64,000 bases of DNA from Argentina anserina (Eukaryota; Streptophyta; Magnoliopsida; Rosales; Rosaceae), in assembly GCF_933775445.1 (NCBI RefSeq), contig NC_065877.1, forward strand, positions 13,950,001 to 14,014,000, in the 5' to 3' direction. Both the position numbers and the translations under genes were made by a program. The notes below the pieces were generated by a model, which searched no databases, was not told the DNA's origin, and was given only the letters and a program-made list of their open reading frames with translations. This document shows positions 1 through 10,571 of the stretch, one piece after another (the stretch's first letter is position 1; every line of letters starts with the position of its first letter).

Positions 1-1
1 T

Positions 2-631
2 GGCAACCACGCCACAAGTGTCTGGGCCAACACCAATGCCAAGTTAGAGAACGTGGCGAACCTGCAGGAAGATCTTCGACAGGAATTTGCCCATCGGGAG
101 GTGGCTGAGTCGCTGGCGAAGTAGATGGCCATGGAGAGGGATGCGGCGCAGTCAGCCCTTGTTGAGGCCGAGGAGCTTGCGAGACAGGCGAGAGAGGAAG
201 CAGAGGTTGAGAAGGCATGCGTGGCGGAGGAGGCTTCGGCTAGCACAGTGGCTGCCTTTAAAGCATCCAGTGATATGACTGAGTACCTGGAAGGGTACTA
301 CGTCACAGCCGTGGGTGATATGATCGTGCAGTTCCAGGAGCTGGAAATGCTAGATCATGCGGACTACGAAGTTCGGTTAAGGGAGAAAGGCTTAGAAGCG
401 TCGATGATGCCGCATGAAATGGTCTCGCCTTTCTCGCAGCATTCTTCTACTACGGAGGCTGAAGTGCAAGGAGAAGATGGTAAGAAAACTTCTGACTCTT
501 CTTCTTCTGGTTTATCTTGTGATAATGACATGTCTAATTCTAATCTGGAGATTCCTTCTCCTACTCCTCTTTCGCAGAGCGTTAGAGTGCACAACCGCCG
601 CAAGGCGAACCGGGGCAAGCGGCGGAATTAG
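2..631 (+). pseudogene. Antisense ORF (aORF) of the gypsy element, 3' part, interrupted
   Basis: The frame is open from the window edge to a TAG at 122-124 and resumes at the next codon (ATG at 125) to end at 629-631. The residues before and after the stop form one continuous Ala/Glu/Arg-rich coiled-coil-like stretch, so the stop probably interrupts a longer protein that starts outside the window. The C-terminal half is Ser-rich and ends in a basic Arg/Lys tail. The frame runs opposite to gag-pol and lies downstream of the integrase. That is the position of the extra antisense ORFs described in Tat and Athila elements, some of which match the Pfam family 'putative gypsy type transposon'. Membership in that family is inferred, not searched. 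Confidence 0.55.
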
Positions 632-1209
632 ATGCTGCGCGAACCAGTGATGCGGTATGAGCGACGCTAGCATAGTAAGCTGCGAGGGAGGAGTAGGATG
701 GGGGTTATAAAGATATGGCGTAATGGAAGAGCATCCCTCATCCCTGTAGTGCTTTATCATCTGCTTTTCATTTCATTGTATTTTTCCAATTTCCCCTTTT
801 TTGTAATGGGCGTTGTGCCGTACTGGTTATCTTTAATGAATAGAAGTCATTTTGGGTCCTTCAAGTGATTTCTTCTATGTTATTGCCGTAGCAATGTTAT
901 GTGATTGTTGTTTTATACTTTTATCTACATGCTTAATACTATCTTTGTTGTGCGCACAATGAAATAGTCTGTCGAAGGAATTTAATTGCCATGGTACGCT
1001 AGCCTACTAGCGTAGTAAGGATTAATGGTTTGAAAAATTCCTCATTTCATTGATTTCTTGGCCGTAGCCATTTTGTACAAAGATTTCTTTGGCAGTGTGC
1101 CGTAAGTACTTAAAACAGTCCAAGTCCATGTGTTGCGCTACGCACGGACCTTTACTTGTAGTATTACTTAAGCTGTTCCATGTTCCAAAGGTGGGCTACG
1201 CGCAGACCT
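632..1209. other. Non-coding spacer between integrase end and antisense ORF
   Basis: I see no supported coding region. AT-rich sequence separates the convergent ends of the plus-strand antisense frame and the minus-strand integrase. Two short related stretches around 1120-1160 and 1190-1225 repeat a 'cgcagacctttacttgtagtattact'-like segment, a small local duplication. It could hold 3' ends for both convergent transcripts, but no signal is distinct enough to place. Confidence 0.4.
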
Positions 1210-2459
1210 TTACTTGTAGTAGTACTTGTTCTCTAGACAGTACGTGTTTGGTGCCACGATTTCGACGACTTTGTATGGTCCATCCCATCGCGGGCGTAAC
1301 CCGGTGACCTTTGTTTGGACCTTCTTTAAGACCCAGTTGCCGAGTTGAAGTGTCATGCTCTTTACTCTGGAGTTATAGAAGTGTGCCACGCGCTGTTTGT
1401 TTAGAATGTTGTAATGGTGCCCTACGATGCGTTTCTCTTCCAAGAGATCTTTATCAAGCTGCATATTTTCCGAGTTGGTCTTGGGATCAAACAGCGAAAC
1501 CCGTTGTGTTGGCTGGATTACTTCGATGGGAATTACTGCTTCCGTTCCATACATTAGGCAGAAAGGGGTCACGCCCGTGGCTTCTGTTGGTGTGGTACGG
1601 ATTGCCCATAGTACCTCGTCGAGCTTCTCGGGCCAAAGTCCTTTGACTTCATCCAGTTTTTTCCTAAGGAGGCCCTTGATCAACTTGTTGGCGGCTTCCA
1701 CTTGCCCGTTAGTTTTGGGGTGCACAACGGATGCGAATTTGAGCGTAGTCCCTCTTGCTCTACACCATGTGATGAGGTGATCGTTATTGAATTGTGTGTC
1801 GTTATCTGTGATGATAGACTCCGGCGTACCGTGGTGGTAGAAGATGTTGCGTTGCAGAAAGTTTTGGACCTTCTCGGTTGTTATGGCGGTTAGGGGCACA
1901 ACCTCGATCCATTTGGAGTGATAATCGATGCACATAATGACCTACTTAAATTGGCATTTCCCGACGGGAAGCGGGCCTATCAGATCCATTCCCCAGAGGC
2001 AGTTGATCCACTGGCTGATTATGTATGATAGTGGTTCTGAGGGTTGGTGTGGTATGGGCCCGTGAATTTGACATTTATGACAAGATCTGGCTAGCTCTTG
2101 TGCATCAGCGGCTATTGTGGGCCAATAATATCCCGATCGCAGTGTTTTACCAGCTAGCGCCGGCTGCCGTAGTGGTTACCGCAGTCTCCGCTTTGAATTT
2201 CGTGTAAGATCTGCTTGCCTTCTTCGCTTGTAGCGCATCTTAAACTGGCGTTCAGCAGGACTTGCCGATAGAGTGTGCCGTTTCGCAAGTGGTATCTCAC
2301 CGCACGCCTCTTTAGCTGCCTCGCGGCATCCTTGTCTTCGGGTAGCTTGCCATCGCGCTTAAGTGCTATGATCTCATCCATCCATGAGACTTGGTGTCGC
2401 TCTATCTGGCATATCTGCTGTAAAGTCTGGGAGATGGAGGGATGGTGGAGAATTTTCAA
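1210..2459 (-). pseudogene. Gypsy integrase (zinc-binding and DDE core), broken
   Basis: The zinc-binding lead-in lies at 2459-2154 and the catalytic core at about 2010-1210, ending in the usual Leu/Arg-rich tail (GLRPRWDGPY...). The core shows MDLIGP, IITDNDTQF and NGQVEAANK, which carry the D, D and E of the integrase triad. In this family the second motif is normally DNG, so DND is a substitution next to the catalytic Asp. A TAG at 1944-1942 interrupts the core just after the first motif, and the zinc-binding part is in another frame than the core (offset 524 bp). The product cannot be made as one protein. Confidence 0.85.
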
Positions 2460-2934
2460 CCCTGGTATCCTTATGGCATTGATGTGGTTGCGCCGTGGCG
2501 AGTCTTGCTAAGGAGTCCGCCCTTGCGTTACTGGCCCTCGGGATTTGAGTGATGTGGTAGAATTCGAATAGTTTCAACAGCGTCGTGGCGTAAGCCAGAC
2601 ATGCTGCTAATTTCTCATCTTTGGCAGTGAAAGATCCGGTAACTTGATTAACTACGAGTTGAGAGTCGCTGAATACGTTGATACTAGTTGCACCAGTGCT
2701 GAGGACCAACTGTAGTCCTGCAATCAATGCTTCGTACTCCGCCATATTCTTGGAGGCAGCAAAGTTGAATTTGAGGGCGTACTCTAGCTCGAGTCCCCCC
2801 AGTCCGCTCAAGATGATTCCCGCTCCGCTGGATTTGGCGCAGCTGGAACCGTTTACGTGCAAGTTCCATGGCGAAATTGTGGTGGAGTTTATGACATCGT
2901 CTGGTGCAATTTCCGCCATATCTCGGGGTATCAT
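2374..2934 (-). pseudogene. Gypsy RNase H domain with altered catalytic residue
   Basis: The frame shows LHVNGSS, NMAEYEALIAGL, FSDSQLVVNQV and ARADSLARLA, the block pattern of plant Ty3/gypsy RNase H. The first block normally reads VDGSS with a catalytic Asp. Here the codon is AAC (Asn) at about 2857-2855, so the first metal-binding residue is missing, while the Glu, second Asp and last Asp are present. Upstream, the stretch 3351-2935 is the expected RT-RNase H connection but carries several stops and is not a clean frame. Confidence 0.85.
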
Positions 2935-3351
2935 TTCTGTAATAAAATCAGCTACGGCTTGTCCCTTTATGGCGGGTCGTGGTTTGTATTCGATGTCGAA
3001 TTCTGTCAGTTCGATAGCCCACTTACTCAGTTGCCCGGAGTGTTCTGGATTCTGTAATACTTATTTGAGAGGCTAATTTGTAAGTACGTGGATACTGTGA
3101 GCTTGGAAGTAGTGGCGCAGTCGTCTGGCTGCTATGATAAGTGCAAGGGCTAACTGTTCCAATGTTGGGTATCTTGTCTCTGGACCGTTCATGGCTCTGC
3201 CTGCGTAGAAGACTTGCAACTCTTTAGTTCCATTGCGGCGAACTTAGGCGCTACTGACCGCGGTTATAGATACTGCGAGGTAAAGGTACAAAGGTTCTCC
3301 TGGCTGCAGGGTTGACAATAATGGTACGGCGGCAAGGTAGTCTTTTAACCC

Positions 3352-4041
3352 TTAAAAGGCTTCTTGGCAGTCAGGTGTCCATTCGATCAGCTTGCTCTTG
3401 GAGAATGGTTCACATTTGTCGGTCAGTCTAGAGATGAATCGAGATAACGCCACGAGTCTGCCTTGAAGGGCTTCCACATCCTTCTTAAGTACCGGCTGCG
3501 CCATATCTAGAATGGCTTGTATCTTTTCCGGGTTTTCCTCTATGCCACATTGACTGGCGATGTAGCCCAGGAACTTACTTGTGGTCACGCCGAAAAAACA
3601 TTTTTCCGGGTTCAACCGCATCTTATATTTTTTGAGCACATTGAAGATGGTTCGGAGATTGGCTACGTGGTCTTCGGCCTTGATACTCTTGGCCAACATG
3701 TCATCTACGTAAACCTCAATTTCTCGACCGATGTGTTTGTCAAACATTTGTGTGACGCAGCGCACGTATGTAGCCCCTGCATTCTTTAACCTGAAGGGCA
3801 TGACGTTATAACAGTAAAGGCCTCTGTCAATAACAAAGGTTATAGCTTCCTGATCCGTTGGGTTCATGAGTATTTGATTGTACCCGGAGTAGGCATCCAT
3901 CATGCTTAGTAACTCATGACCGGCTGTTGAATCGATTAATTGGTCGATTCGAGGTAGAGGGAAACTATCTTTAGGGTATGCCTTATTTACATTCTTGTAA
4001 TCCACACACATTCGCCATTTCCCATTGGCTTTACGGACCAT
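3352..4041 (-). pseudogene. Gypsy reverse transcriptase core
   Basis: A 229-residue open stretch covers the palm and fingers: WRMCVDYKNVNKAYPKD, LSMMDAYSGYNQI, MPFRLKNAGATYVR and the catalytic box VYVDDMLAKS, followed by LNPEKCFFGV and FLGYI. The two Asp of YVDD and the Asp of MDAYSG are intact. The fingers begin in a different frame (the overlapping frame that ends at 3987), so a frameshift separates this part from the upstream protease region. Codon and protein similarity point to the same gypsy lineage as the flanking domains. Confidence 0.88.
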
Positions 4042-4964
4042 GACACAATTTGAAATCCACTCAGGGTACTGGACTTCCCTAACGACTTCATGCCTTTCAA
4101 TTTGTCGACCTCTTGACGTATTGCCATGCTTTTCTCATCATCGAAGCCCCGACGCTTTTGTTTAACTGTGTATGCGGAAGGTTTGATATGCAGCTCGTGC
4201 GTGATGATGTCAGGTGAAATATCGGGCATATCTTCGTAGGACCATGCGAAGACTTCCATGTTGTCTCCTAAGAAGCTTGTTAACTCCTTCTCAACTGTGG
4301 GACTAAGAGTTGCGCCAACCTTGATCTTTCGCTCTGTGTGCTGCGGGAACGGTGTGATGCTTTTCAAGGAAGATTCGGGATTCACTGGAGTTTTGGCTTC
4401 GTAAGGTGTAGTCTTTTGCTTCTTCTTACTTTTTGGTACTTCGCCGTCTCGCGCGTCGACAACCTTGTCGGTCAAGTTTGTTGCAGCATGTACCGCTAAG
4501 ATTTCGTGACGGTTGCGCGTGCACCTAATCGCGCGTGTTTGGCTGCGGATAAGTCGTTGACTGCGGATCCTGTGTCGATCATCATCTTCTCTACATCCCT
4601 TGAATAAGTCGTTGACTGCGGATCCTGTGTCGATCATCATCTTCTCTACATCCCATTGTCCACCCAAGACTGCGTCAATGAGGAAGGCATCGTCATTGGG
4701 TAAGGAAATGTCAATTTCCTCCTCCTCAGTGAAGGTGATATGCTTCCATTCTTCCTTCTGTCTCTTGGTGTTTCCCCCTGTCATAGCGTACACTTGCCTT
4801 GGATGGTTACTGCGGCTGAAGCGCTTTTTTGTCGGGTTGGACATGTTTGCCCGGTTGGACATGACAGGTTTTCTACAACGGCAACGACGTTCTACTGTAC
4901 CCTTGGCTACGCTGCTCGGACCCCTGTGTCGCCGTTGGTTCTTAATGTGCGGAGGGTTTGGCAA
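3987..4964 (-). pseudogene. Gypsy protease-to-RT linker, disrupted by a 55-bp duplication
   Basis: The frame contains the aspartic protease signature region (MMIDTGSAVNDL at about 4655-4620) and then the conserved linker to the RT (VFAWSYEDMPDISPDI, KQKRRGFDDEKSMAIRQEVDKL). A direct duplication of 51 bp (4549-4599 and 4604-4654, offset 55 bp) lies just after the protease Asp-Thr-Gly. It shifts the reading frame by one base, so the residues after the DTG motif are read out of frame until compensated. The 3' end overlaps the RT frame. Non-functional. Confidence 0.75.
4549..4654. repeat. Tandem duplication in protease region, 2 x 51 bp
   Basis: Positions 4549-4599 and 4604-4654 are identical over 51 bases, separated by 4 bases. 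The period of 55 is not a multiple of three. It therefore acts as a frameshift within the protease coding region of the gypsy element. Confidence 0.92.
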
Positions 4965-5002
4965 TCATTCATGTTGTGGCTTCCATTTTCATAAAACCTG
5001 TA

Positions 5003-6340
5003 TCACTTAGCAGTCTCCACTTCGGTTTGAGGGCGTTGTGGCCTTGCAGGCTTCCTCAACGTCCCTTGATATTTGTGAAAAAAGTCTTCCAGGGTTTCTT
5101 CCCTCGGTGGTGTATGGCCACTGCGACGACGCATCGCGTTAACTTGGCGAGGATCTCTGTTGTCGCGGCGCTCGCCGCCGAGTCTCTTGCTCTTATCCCA
5201 GCCTCTGTGCCGATCGTGGTTGCGTGTGTCATGGTGGTTTGACTGATGCCACTCTCTTTTCCTTCCTTTGCTGTGGTCTTCCATGCCGAGAAAGAGCTCA
5301 CGCTGTATGGGGATGGTGTTTGTGTGTATGGGGGTCTGCGGCGCAGTGCTTTTGTCTGATGGTACCGGGGTTCACTTTTCCCCGTATGTGACGTATTCTG
5401 CCTGAGCGTACCGCACTGCCTGAGTCATGATGTCATGGTATGTGGCGTCACGCTCTCGAAGATCTACGTTGATATGGAACAAGAAGTTTTCTGACCACAA
5501 CCCTTCCTTGAATGGAGCAAAAGTGAGTGTTTTGTTCAGGTTTCCGCATTTGGATGCTGCTGTCTGCCATCGCATGACAAAGGCGCCTAACGTTTCCCTG
5601 TTTTCCTGCTTTACTTGGAATATACCGTCAGTTTTGTGTGCGGCCCCGGCCATGAGGATGAACCGATTGAGGAATGCCGTTGTCAACTGCGCGAAAGAAT
5701 CCATGGAGTTCGCCGGCTGTTCGAAGAACTAATTCATACCATCCCCGTCTAGTGTCTCGCTAAACAGGTGGCAGAGTGTGGCGTCACCAAATTCTCTGCT
5801 AGCAGTAACTTTTTTGAAGTTATCTATGTGCCGGAATGGGTCGCCTTCGCCTGTGTATGGTGTAATTTTCTGACTTTTGGATTGCAAAGGGCGTACGGTA
5901 TTCATTATTTGCGTGGTGAAGGGGCATGGCCTGGCCGGGAACACTGGTCGGTACCGCGGGTTAGCGTCCCGCTGCTTTATTGTGTTTCGCCGCTGCAATA
6001 TCAGAGCTAGTGTGGGATCCGTGCTGTGGTCAGTTGTCTGGGGTCTAGAGCGGGAGGTGACGCTCGTGCTTCCCTCTTCACGGTTGGGAATACGCCGTGG
6101 TGATGGTGGCCGCTTCTGGGCGAGTTCGGAATGAGTCAAGCTGATGCTGAAGTTAACTTGTTCCCGTCCTTTCGTTTGCGCACTGTCTTCGCATTGCGAT
6201 TCGTCGTGTTGATGACTGCGTTCAGCCCGCTCAAGCTGCGCTCGCATCCTGTCCCTCTCGGCTTGCAAAGCCACAGCCTTCTCGCATTCAAGTGCTTCGT
6301 GCTGCTGGCACTCGGCTAGGTCTTTGGCCATGTTTTCCAT
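5003..6340 (-). pseudogene. Gypsy gag, three in-frame pieces separated by stops
   Basis: Three pieces (6340-5729, 5704-5372, 5284-5003) lie in the same frame and are separated by stops, including a TAG at 5731-5729 directly after GDGMN. The first piece has a Gln/Glu-rich helical N-terminus, then the gag entry motif ITPYTGEGDPFRHIDNFKKV. The second has the capsid-like part (AQLTTAFLNRFI, RETLGAFVMRW). The third is a basic Arg/His-rich nucleocapsid-like stretch. A degenerate zinc-knuckle remnant (pattern ...ENGSHNMNDC...) follows at about 4995-4950. Start chosen at the first Met of the open frame; the true start may lie further upstream toward 6500. Confidence 0.75.
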
Positions 6341-6588
6341 TCTTGCGGAAATCTCCGGATCAGGAGTTGCGCTAGTACTTGCGACCGTTCCGGGTGTAGG
6401 GGTGAGGATGATAGGGTCATTGGCGGAAGGTAGGGGATGGTTGAGGCTGAGGTCTGTTACGTCTTCTACATGACCGTCTGCCGGAGTGGGGGGGGGGAAG
6501 GATTGAGAGTGCTCATGTCGAAATGTAGTTGCTTCGCTAAGTGTTGCATGTGTTTTTACGGAAACGATTTGTCGCGTTTCCCACAGAC
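6341..6588 (-). other. Gypsy 5' untranslated leader
   Basis: This lies between the primer binding site and the first open gag piece. It contains a G-run (plus-strand 6489-6496) and no supported frame, though gag could start within it. Expected position for the packaging/leader region of the element. Confidence 0.45.
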
Positions 6589-6596
6589 GGCGCCAA
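6582..6596 (-). promoter_or_regulatory. Primer binding site candidate, gypsy element
   Basis: Directly inside the LTR end, the minus strand reads TTGGCGCCGTCTGTGG. A TGGCGCC start is common for plant Ty3/gypsy primer sites matched to a tRNA 3' end of the type ...GGCGCCA. Only about eight bases fit clearly, so the tRNA identity is left open. Confidence 0.6.
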
Positions 6597-7068
6597 TGTT
6601 AACGTAGTGAATTATATTGATGTGTTACGAAGTATTCCTTGTTATGTATTATGCCGTGCTCCTTGTTCGTTTCTTGTCACAAGTAGCACGAGCTGTCAAA
6701 GTAAAGACCACGGTGGCGTGGCCTTTAACTCTCTGACGCTCAAATTAGGCTGATGGTAATTTATGCAGAGTAACAGTAGAGGGTGTAGTGTACTTCCCTT
6801 ATGAGGTCAGAGATTTGACCTTTTATTGTTGAGTCGAGGTAGATCATTTACTCATTTTCGAGTGTGGGACAAGGTCCAATTAAGGTGGTATTTTTGTCTT
6901 CTTTGAGATACGCGTGAGGGCGCGTCCGTAGTTGATTTGGGCCGCGGGGCGGCCCAATGCACAGCCAGTGCGACTGGCTCTCTGCTGGTATTGCAAGGTT
7001 GGGCTATTTGTTAGCCTTAGCGCGCTGATAGTTATGTTGATTATGGCAGGCATAAGCCTATGCCAACA
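6597..7068 (-). repeat. 5' LTR of the gypsy element (472 bp)
   Basis: The left end reads TGTTAACG and the right end GCCAACA, giving the inverted TGTT...AACA termini expected of an LTR, and the primer site abuts the left end. The second LTR is outside the window, so the right boundary rests on the terminal inverted bases only. It contains a GC-rich patch around 6910-6985. Confidence 0.65.
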
Positions 7069-7758
7069 TCACTTCTCCTTTGCATTCAAGAGCCAAAACT
7101 CTACCAAAATACTACCTCAAACATCCTTCACCAAAACAGCAAGTCATTCTTCCCCATATACAAATTCCATCTCCACCAAAATCACCATTGAAGACATACC
7201 TCCAAGGTTCCTATAACGTGTGATTCTCGTAACTCATCTCCACGGGTTTGTTCGTTTTTGATTTTTTACAATACTTTATCTATGAAGATTGTAGTATGAT
7301 GTTTGTGTGGGATTATTGTTATGTATTAAGAATCGAAATTTTCAGATTGTTTTATTGGATTTTTGGATCTTTGCCGAATTGATGGGTTCCTATAATTAAT
7401 GAGTTTGTATTTCTATTGTTGTGTTCTAATCATCTTTCTCATACTTTTAGATAATTTTCAGATATGTGCATATGAATTTAGTGCCTAGATGCAGTCCCTA
7501 GATTGTGTTTGAGTGCTAGATTCATCAACCATATTGACACAAATCGAATCATGCCCTAAGTAGGTTCGGTTTGTGTTGATTAAAAGTGGTAAAAATTCTG
7601 GAAATTTGCATGTGAAACCATGGTGGGTGACGTCATACATGAAGCATGTCTCCAACAAAGATTTGGTGTTTAAATGTAATCTTGTTTGATTTCTACTCTA
7701 AGTGTTATTGAATTCGATTGTATGCAAATTTAGATTAGGCCCTAAGTCAATCTAAATG
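7069..7758. other. No gene; flank between gypsy LTR and CACTA transposase
   Basis: AT-rich sequence with no supported coding frame and no CACTA terminus. It may be the remaining non-coding part of the CACTA element that the gypsy element invaded, or unrelated host DNA. Several segments at 7490-7760 share words such as 'cctaagt' and 'aaatcga', suggesting old internal duplication, but no clear unit emerges. Confidence 0.4.
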
Positions 7759-9324
7759 TTAATTGAAATCATGAGCGTTTATTTTTGCCCAAATTTCCTC
7801 ACCAGACAGAGTAGAGGGTCTTGGCCTAAATTCACTGAACCCATTAAATGCGTGGCCAACAGATCGCCAATGGTGGTCTTGGGGTAGCCATCTGCGGTGA
7901 CCCTCATATACCATCCTCCCACATATGTGTTCTGAGCAAACATCATCCAAACAAATAGGACACGCCTTATACCCATGGGTACATGAGCCTGCCAACATTC
8001 CTAAACCTGGAAAGTCACTGATTGTCCACAAAACTGCTGCTTTCATCATAAAAGTGGATCCGTCATACCGATCAAAAGTATGGACTCCATGCGTGAATAA
8101 TGTTATGAGCTCGTCGATCAATGACTCCATAAACACACTAAGACATTTTCCTGGAGACTTAGGACCTGGAATCAACAAAGCCAGCATATTAAATTCCTTC
8201 TTCATACACATTGATGGAGGCAAATTATACGGTATCACAACAACAGGCCACGTGCTATGCAAGGTTCCCATTGTTCCAAAAGGATTGAAACCGTCTGTTG
8301 CAAGTCCAAGACGCACATTTCGAGTGTCGTGGGCAAAACCAGGAAATGATCTATCAAAATGTTGCCATGCCTCTCCATCTGCCGGGTGTTTGAGAGAGTC
8401 ATCATCATCTACACGCCTCTCTCCATGCCACCTCATTGCCTTTGCAGTGTGCGGCGACATGTACAAACGCTTCAACCTTTTGGTCAGAGGGAAGTAACGG
8501 ATCACTTTCCGGGCAATTTTAGTGTTCTTCCTACCTTCTTCATGTGGCATCCATCTTGGAGTTAGGCATTTAGGACAATAATGAAGACTTTTGTTATCTT
8601 TGTAAAACAACACACAATTATACTCACATGCATCAATTGTTTCATAACCCAAACCGATATCTTTCAAGATCTTTTTAATCCTTTGCATATTAAGGGGAAA
8701 AATGTGTCCAGGAGGAAGCAAGTCTTTGATATAAGTACATATGTCGTTAATACTTTTGTCAGACAATCCATTATCTACTTTCAATTGCATTGCTTTTAAG
8801 ACGGCACTCAAAACTGTCTCAGTGCTACCATCATACAATGGGGTCTGGGCTTCCTGTAAAAGCCTATCATACTTTTCATAATCATCATCTACAACATCAC
8901 TAAACGTAGGCTCACCATCAGTAGTCGGGTCATCTACTGCATGAGGATCATATCCAGGGTAATACGGGAAAGAATCATGAATAAGCTCTGTGATTGGGTT
9001 CATGGAAGGACCGACATCACCACTAGAAGATGCCCTTTGCTGAATGTATCGCCTTCGAAGCTCACTCATGTTTGCTTCATTTGAAACTTCACCGTGATGG
9101 TCCCATACTGTATAAGTGCTCATTATACCCCTACAAGACAAGTGTGCATACAAGTTGTGTTCTGTCACCGTTTTGTGGTTACAACAATCTACGCACGGGC
9201 AACGGTAGTAGACATTCCCATTATTGTTCTTACGAGCCCAGTTCACAAAAAGATATATCCCATCAAGGTATCTGTTATCACTTCTATGGTATTGCATCCA
9301 ACTCTTGTCTGGAATATCTGTCAT
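7759..9324 (-). pseudogene. CACTA (En/Spm) TNP2-type transposase, C-terminally truncated
   Basis: A 521-residue open frame. Residues about 5-80 form the transposase-associated N-terminal domain (KSWMQYHRSDNRYLDGIYLF, then RCPCVDCCNHK and a His). Residues about 170-515 are the tnp2 domain, with CPKCLTPRW, SPHTAKAMRWH, DGFNPFGTMGTLHSTWPVV and the zinc-like CPICLDD. Family members continue for several hundred residues past the LSGEEI position. Here the frame ends soon after it, at a point that may be an old exon edge or a deletion. Start chosen at MTDIPDKSWM, the usual beginning of this family. The absence of internal stops over 1.5 kb suggests recent activity or recent loss. Confidence 0.88.
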
Positions 9325-10379
9325 AACTGAAATAGTAAATATGCATTAAGTTAGTAAAAATATACAATACATGCATGTAATATACTTATTCTTATTGCTC
9401 TTCTTCGCCTTATGCCTTCGGTTAGGGTCCTATCCCATTTAGGAGAACACTTCCTTTGTTAAGCTTCTTGTTTTCATGAGTTTCAATTTTGGTTTTGGAA
9501 AAATTTCGGCAGCATCTCCATACAGTTCCCCAAGTGCACAAATATCTAAACCTAGTTTGCACTTGAGGAACAATATAGGGAGATCCTGTTGAAATCAATA
9601 TCCAAAACTAAAAATGAAATCACATGAAGTGCAAGGTCGCTCAACAAAGTCATGTTCTCCCAAACTGTCCAAAAATGGGACAATTCAAGAATCAAATGCC
9701 GTACAAGTGATTCTCGAACGGGAATTCTAAGTTAAAAGCAACCGGTGAATTATTGCAAGAGTTCACTCTTACACACATTCAACCGGATAATAAACACATA
9801 CTTAGTAAATAAATTAAAATAAAAAAATTCATGAATAAAGCATATATTTGATTTTCACATTCACTAAGTCTATATGCAAAAACTATTCTGCACTAAATTA
9901 ATCTATACATATAACTTGGACAAAACCAAAATCAACACTACATACATATATTAAGTGATGAATAAAGTACTGATTTTATCATAAATTGAGTAAATTAATA
10001 CTAAACTCTTAAACACTAAATTGAAGCTCTAAAATGAACCAAATTCAAGCTCTAAAACACCAAATTCAAGGTCTAAAATTGGGTAATATCCTAACACTAA
10101 ACTCTACAATAAACCTCCAATTGCATGAGTACATTAAAACTAAACTATAAAACACTAAATTCATGCTCAAATAAACACAAAATATGGTAAAAAAAGATGA
10201 AGAAATGATATAGAGTTCATGCTAACCTCACAAATCAATGAGAAGAGAGCTAGAAGAAGGTTTACACCACTTACTTCAAATTTTCTCCCAAATCTCTTCA
10301 AAATCGCAGCTGCAGCATCATTTTTCAATTTCAGATCCAGTTTCTGTTTGTCTTTAAGGCCAACTGCCTAAATAGATTT
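9325..10379. other. CACTA leader/intron region, no gene
   Basis: Strongly AT-rich and free of a supported frame. At about 10010-10160 a phrase like 'caaattcaagctctaaaa' recurs several times, as short degenerate direct repeats. This is the usual non-coding 5' part of CACTA elements, where introns and promoter lie. Confidence 0.45.
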
Positions 10380-10571
10380 AAAAACGTTAAAGCGACGGAA
10401 TAAATCAATGTTCGTCTCTATAGAGTTTAAGCGACGGCAGTGTTCACTGTCCGTCGTTCCAGATCTTCCTTAAGTGACGAACTCAGTTATCTGTCGCTTA
10501 AAGTGTTTTGGGCGACGGACGTTGTCCAATGTCGTCAGATGTCGTCGCTCAAGAGTGAATCTGGCGTAGTG
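10380..10571 (-). repeat. CACTA terminal inverted repeat and subterminal GCGACGG motifs
   Basis: The terminus on the minus strand is CACTACGCCAG at 10571-10561. Over the next 190 bp the word GCGACGG or its complement CCGTCGC, with one-base variants such as GTCGTCGC, appears about seven times in both orientations (around 10391, 10431, 10452, 10475, 10491, 10512, 10543). Dense subterminal motifs of this kind are the binding sites for the element's DNA-binding protein in CACTA transposons. Confidence 0.82.

Larger units (their letters stand above)
1..7068 (-). mobile_element. Ty3/gypsy LTR retrotransposon, Tat-like, decayed, 3' end outside window
   Basis: Read on the minus strand, the order is 5' LTR (6597-7068), primer binding site, gag, protease region, reverse transcriptase, RNase H, integrase, then an antisense frame. 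RNase H before integrase is the Ty3/gypsy order, and an antisense frame between integrase and the 3' LTR is known in the Tat lineage. The 3' LTR and its target duplication lie left of the window. Every coding domain carries stops, frameshifts or a lost active-site residue, so the copy cannot encode its own proteins. The right target-site bases after 7068 would be TCACT, but the left partner is not visible. Confidence 0.88.
7759..10571 (-). mobile_element. CACTA-type DNA transposon, one terminus and transposase present
   Basis: The element reads on the minus strand from the terminus CACTACGCCAG (10571-10561), through subterminal repeats, a long AT-rich leader (9325-10380), then the TNP2 frame. 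No second CACTA terminus is found left of 7759 in the window. Either the far end was lost or the gypsy insertion separates it and it lies off the left edge. Bases 10572-10574 (CAT) would be the 3-bp target duplication on this side. Confidence 0.75.

Noticed and set aside
1089..1893. Plus-strand open frames over the integrase
   Set aside because: They mirror the minus-strand integrase and show no independent domain, unlike the antisense frame at 2-631.
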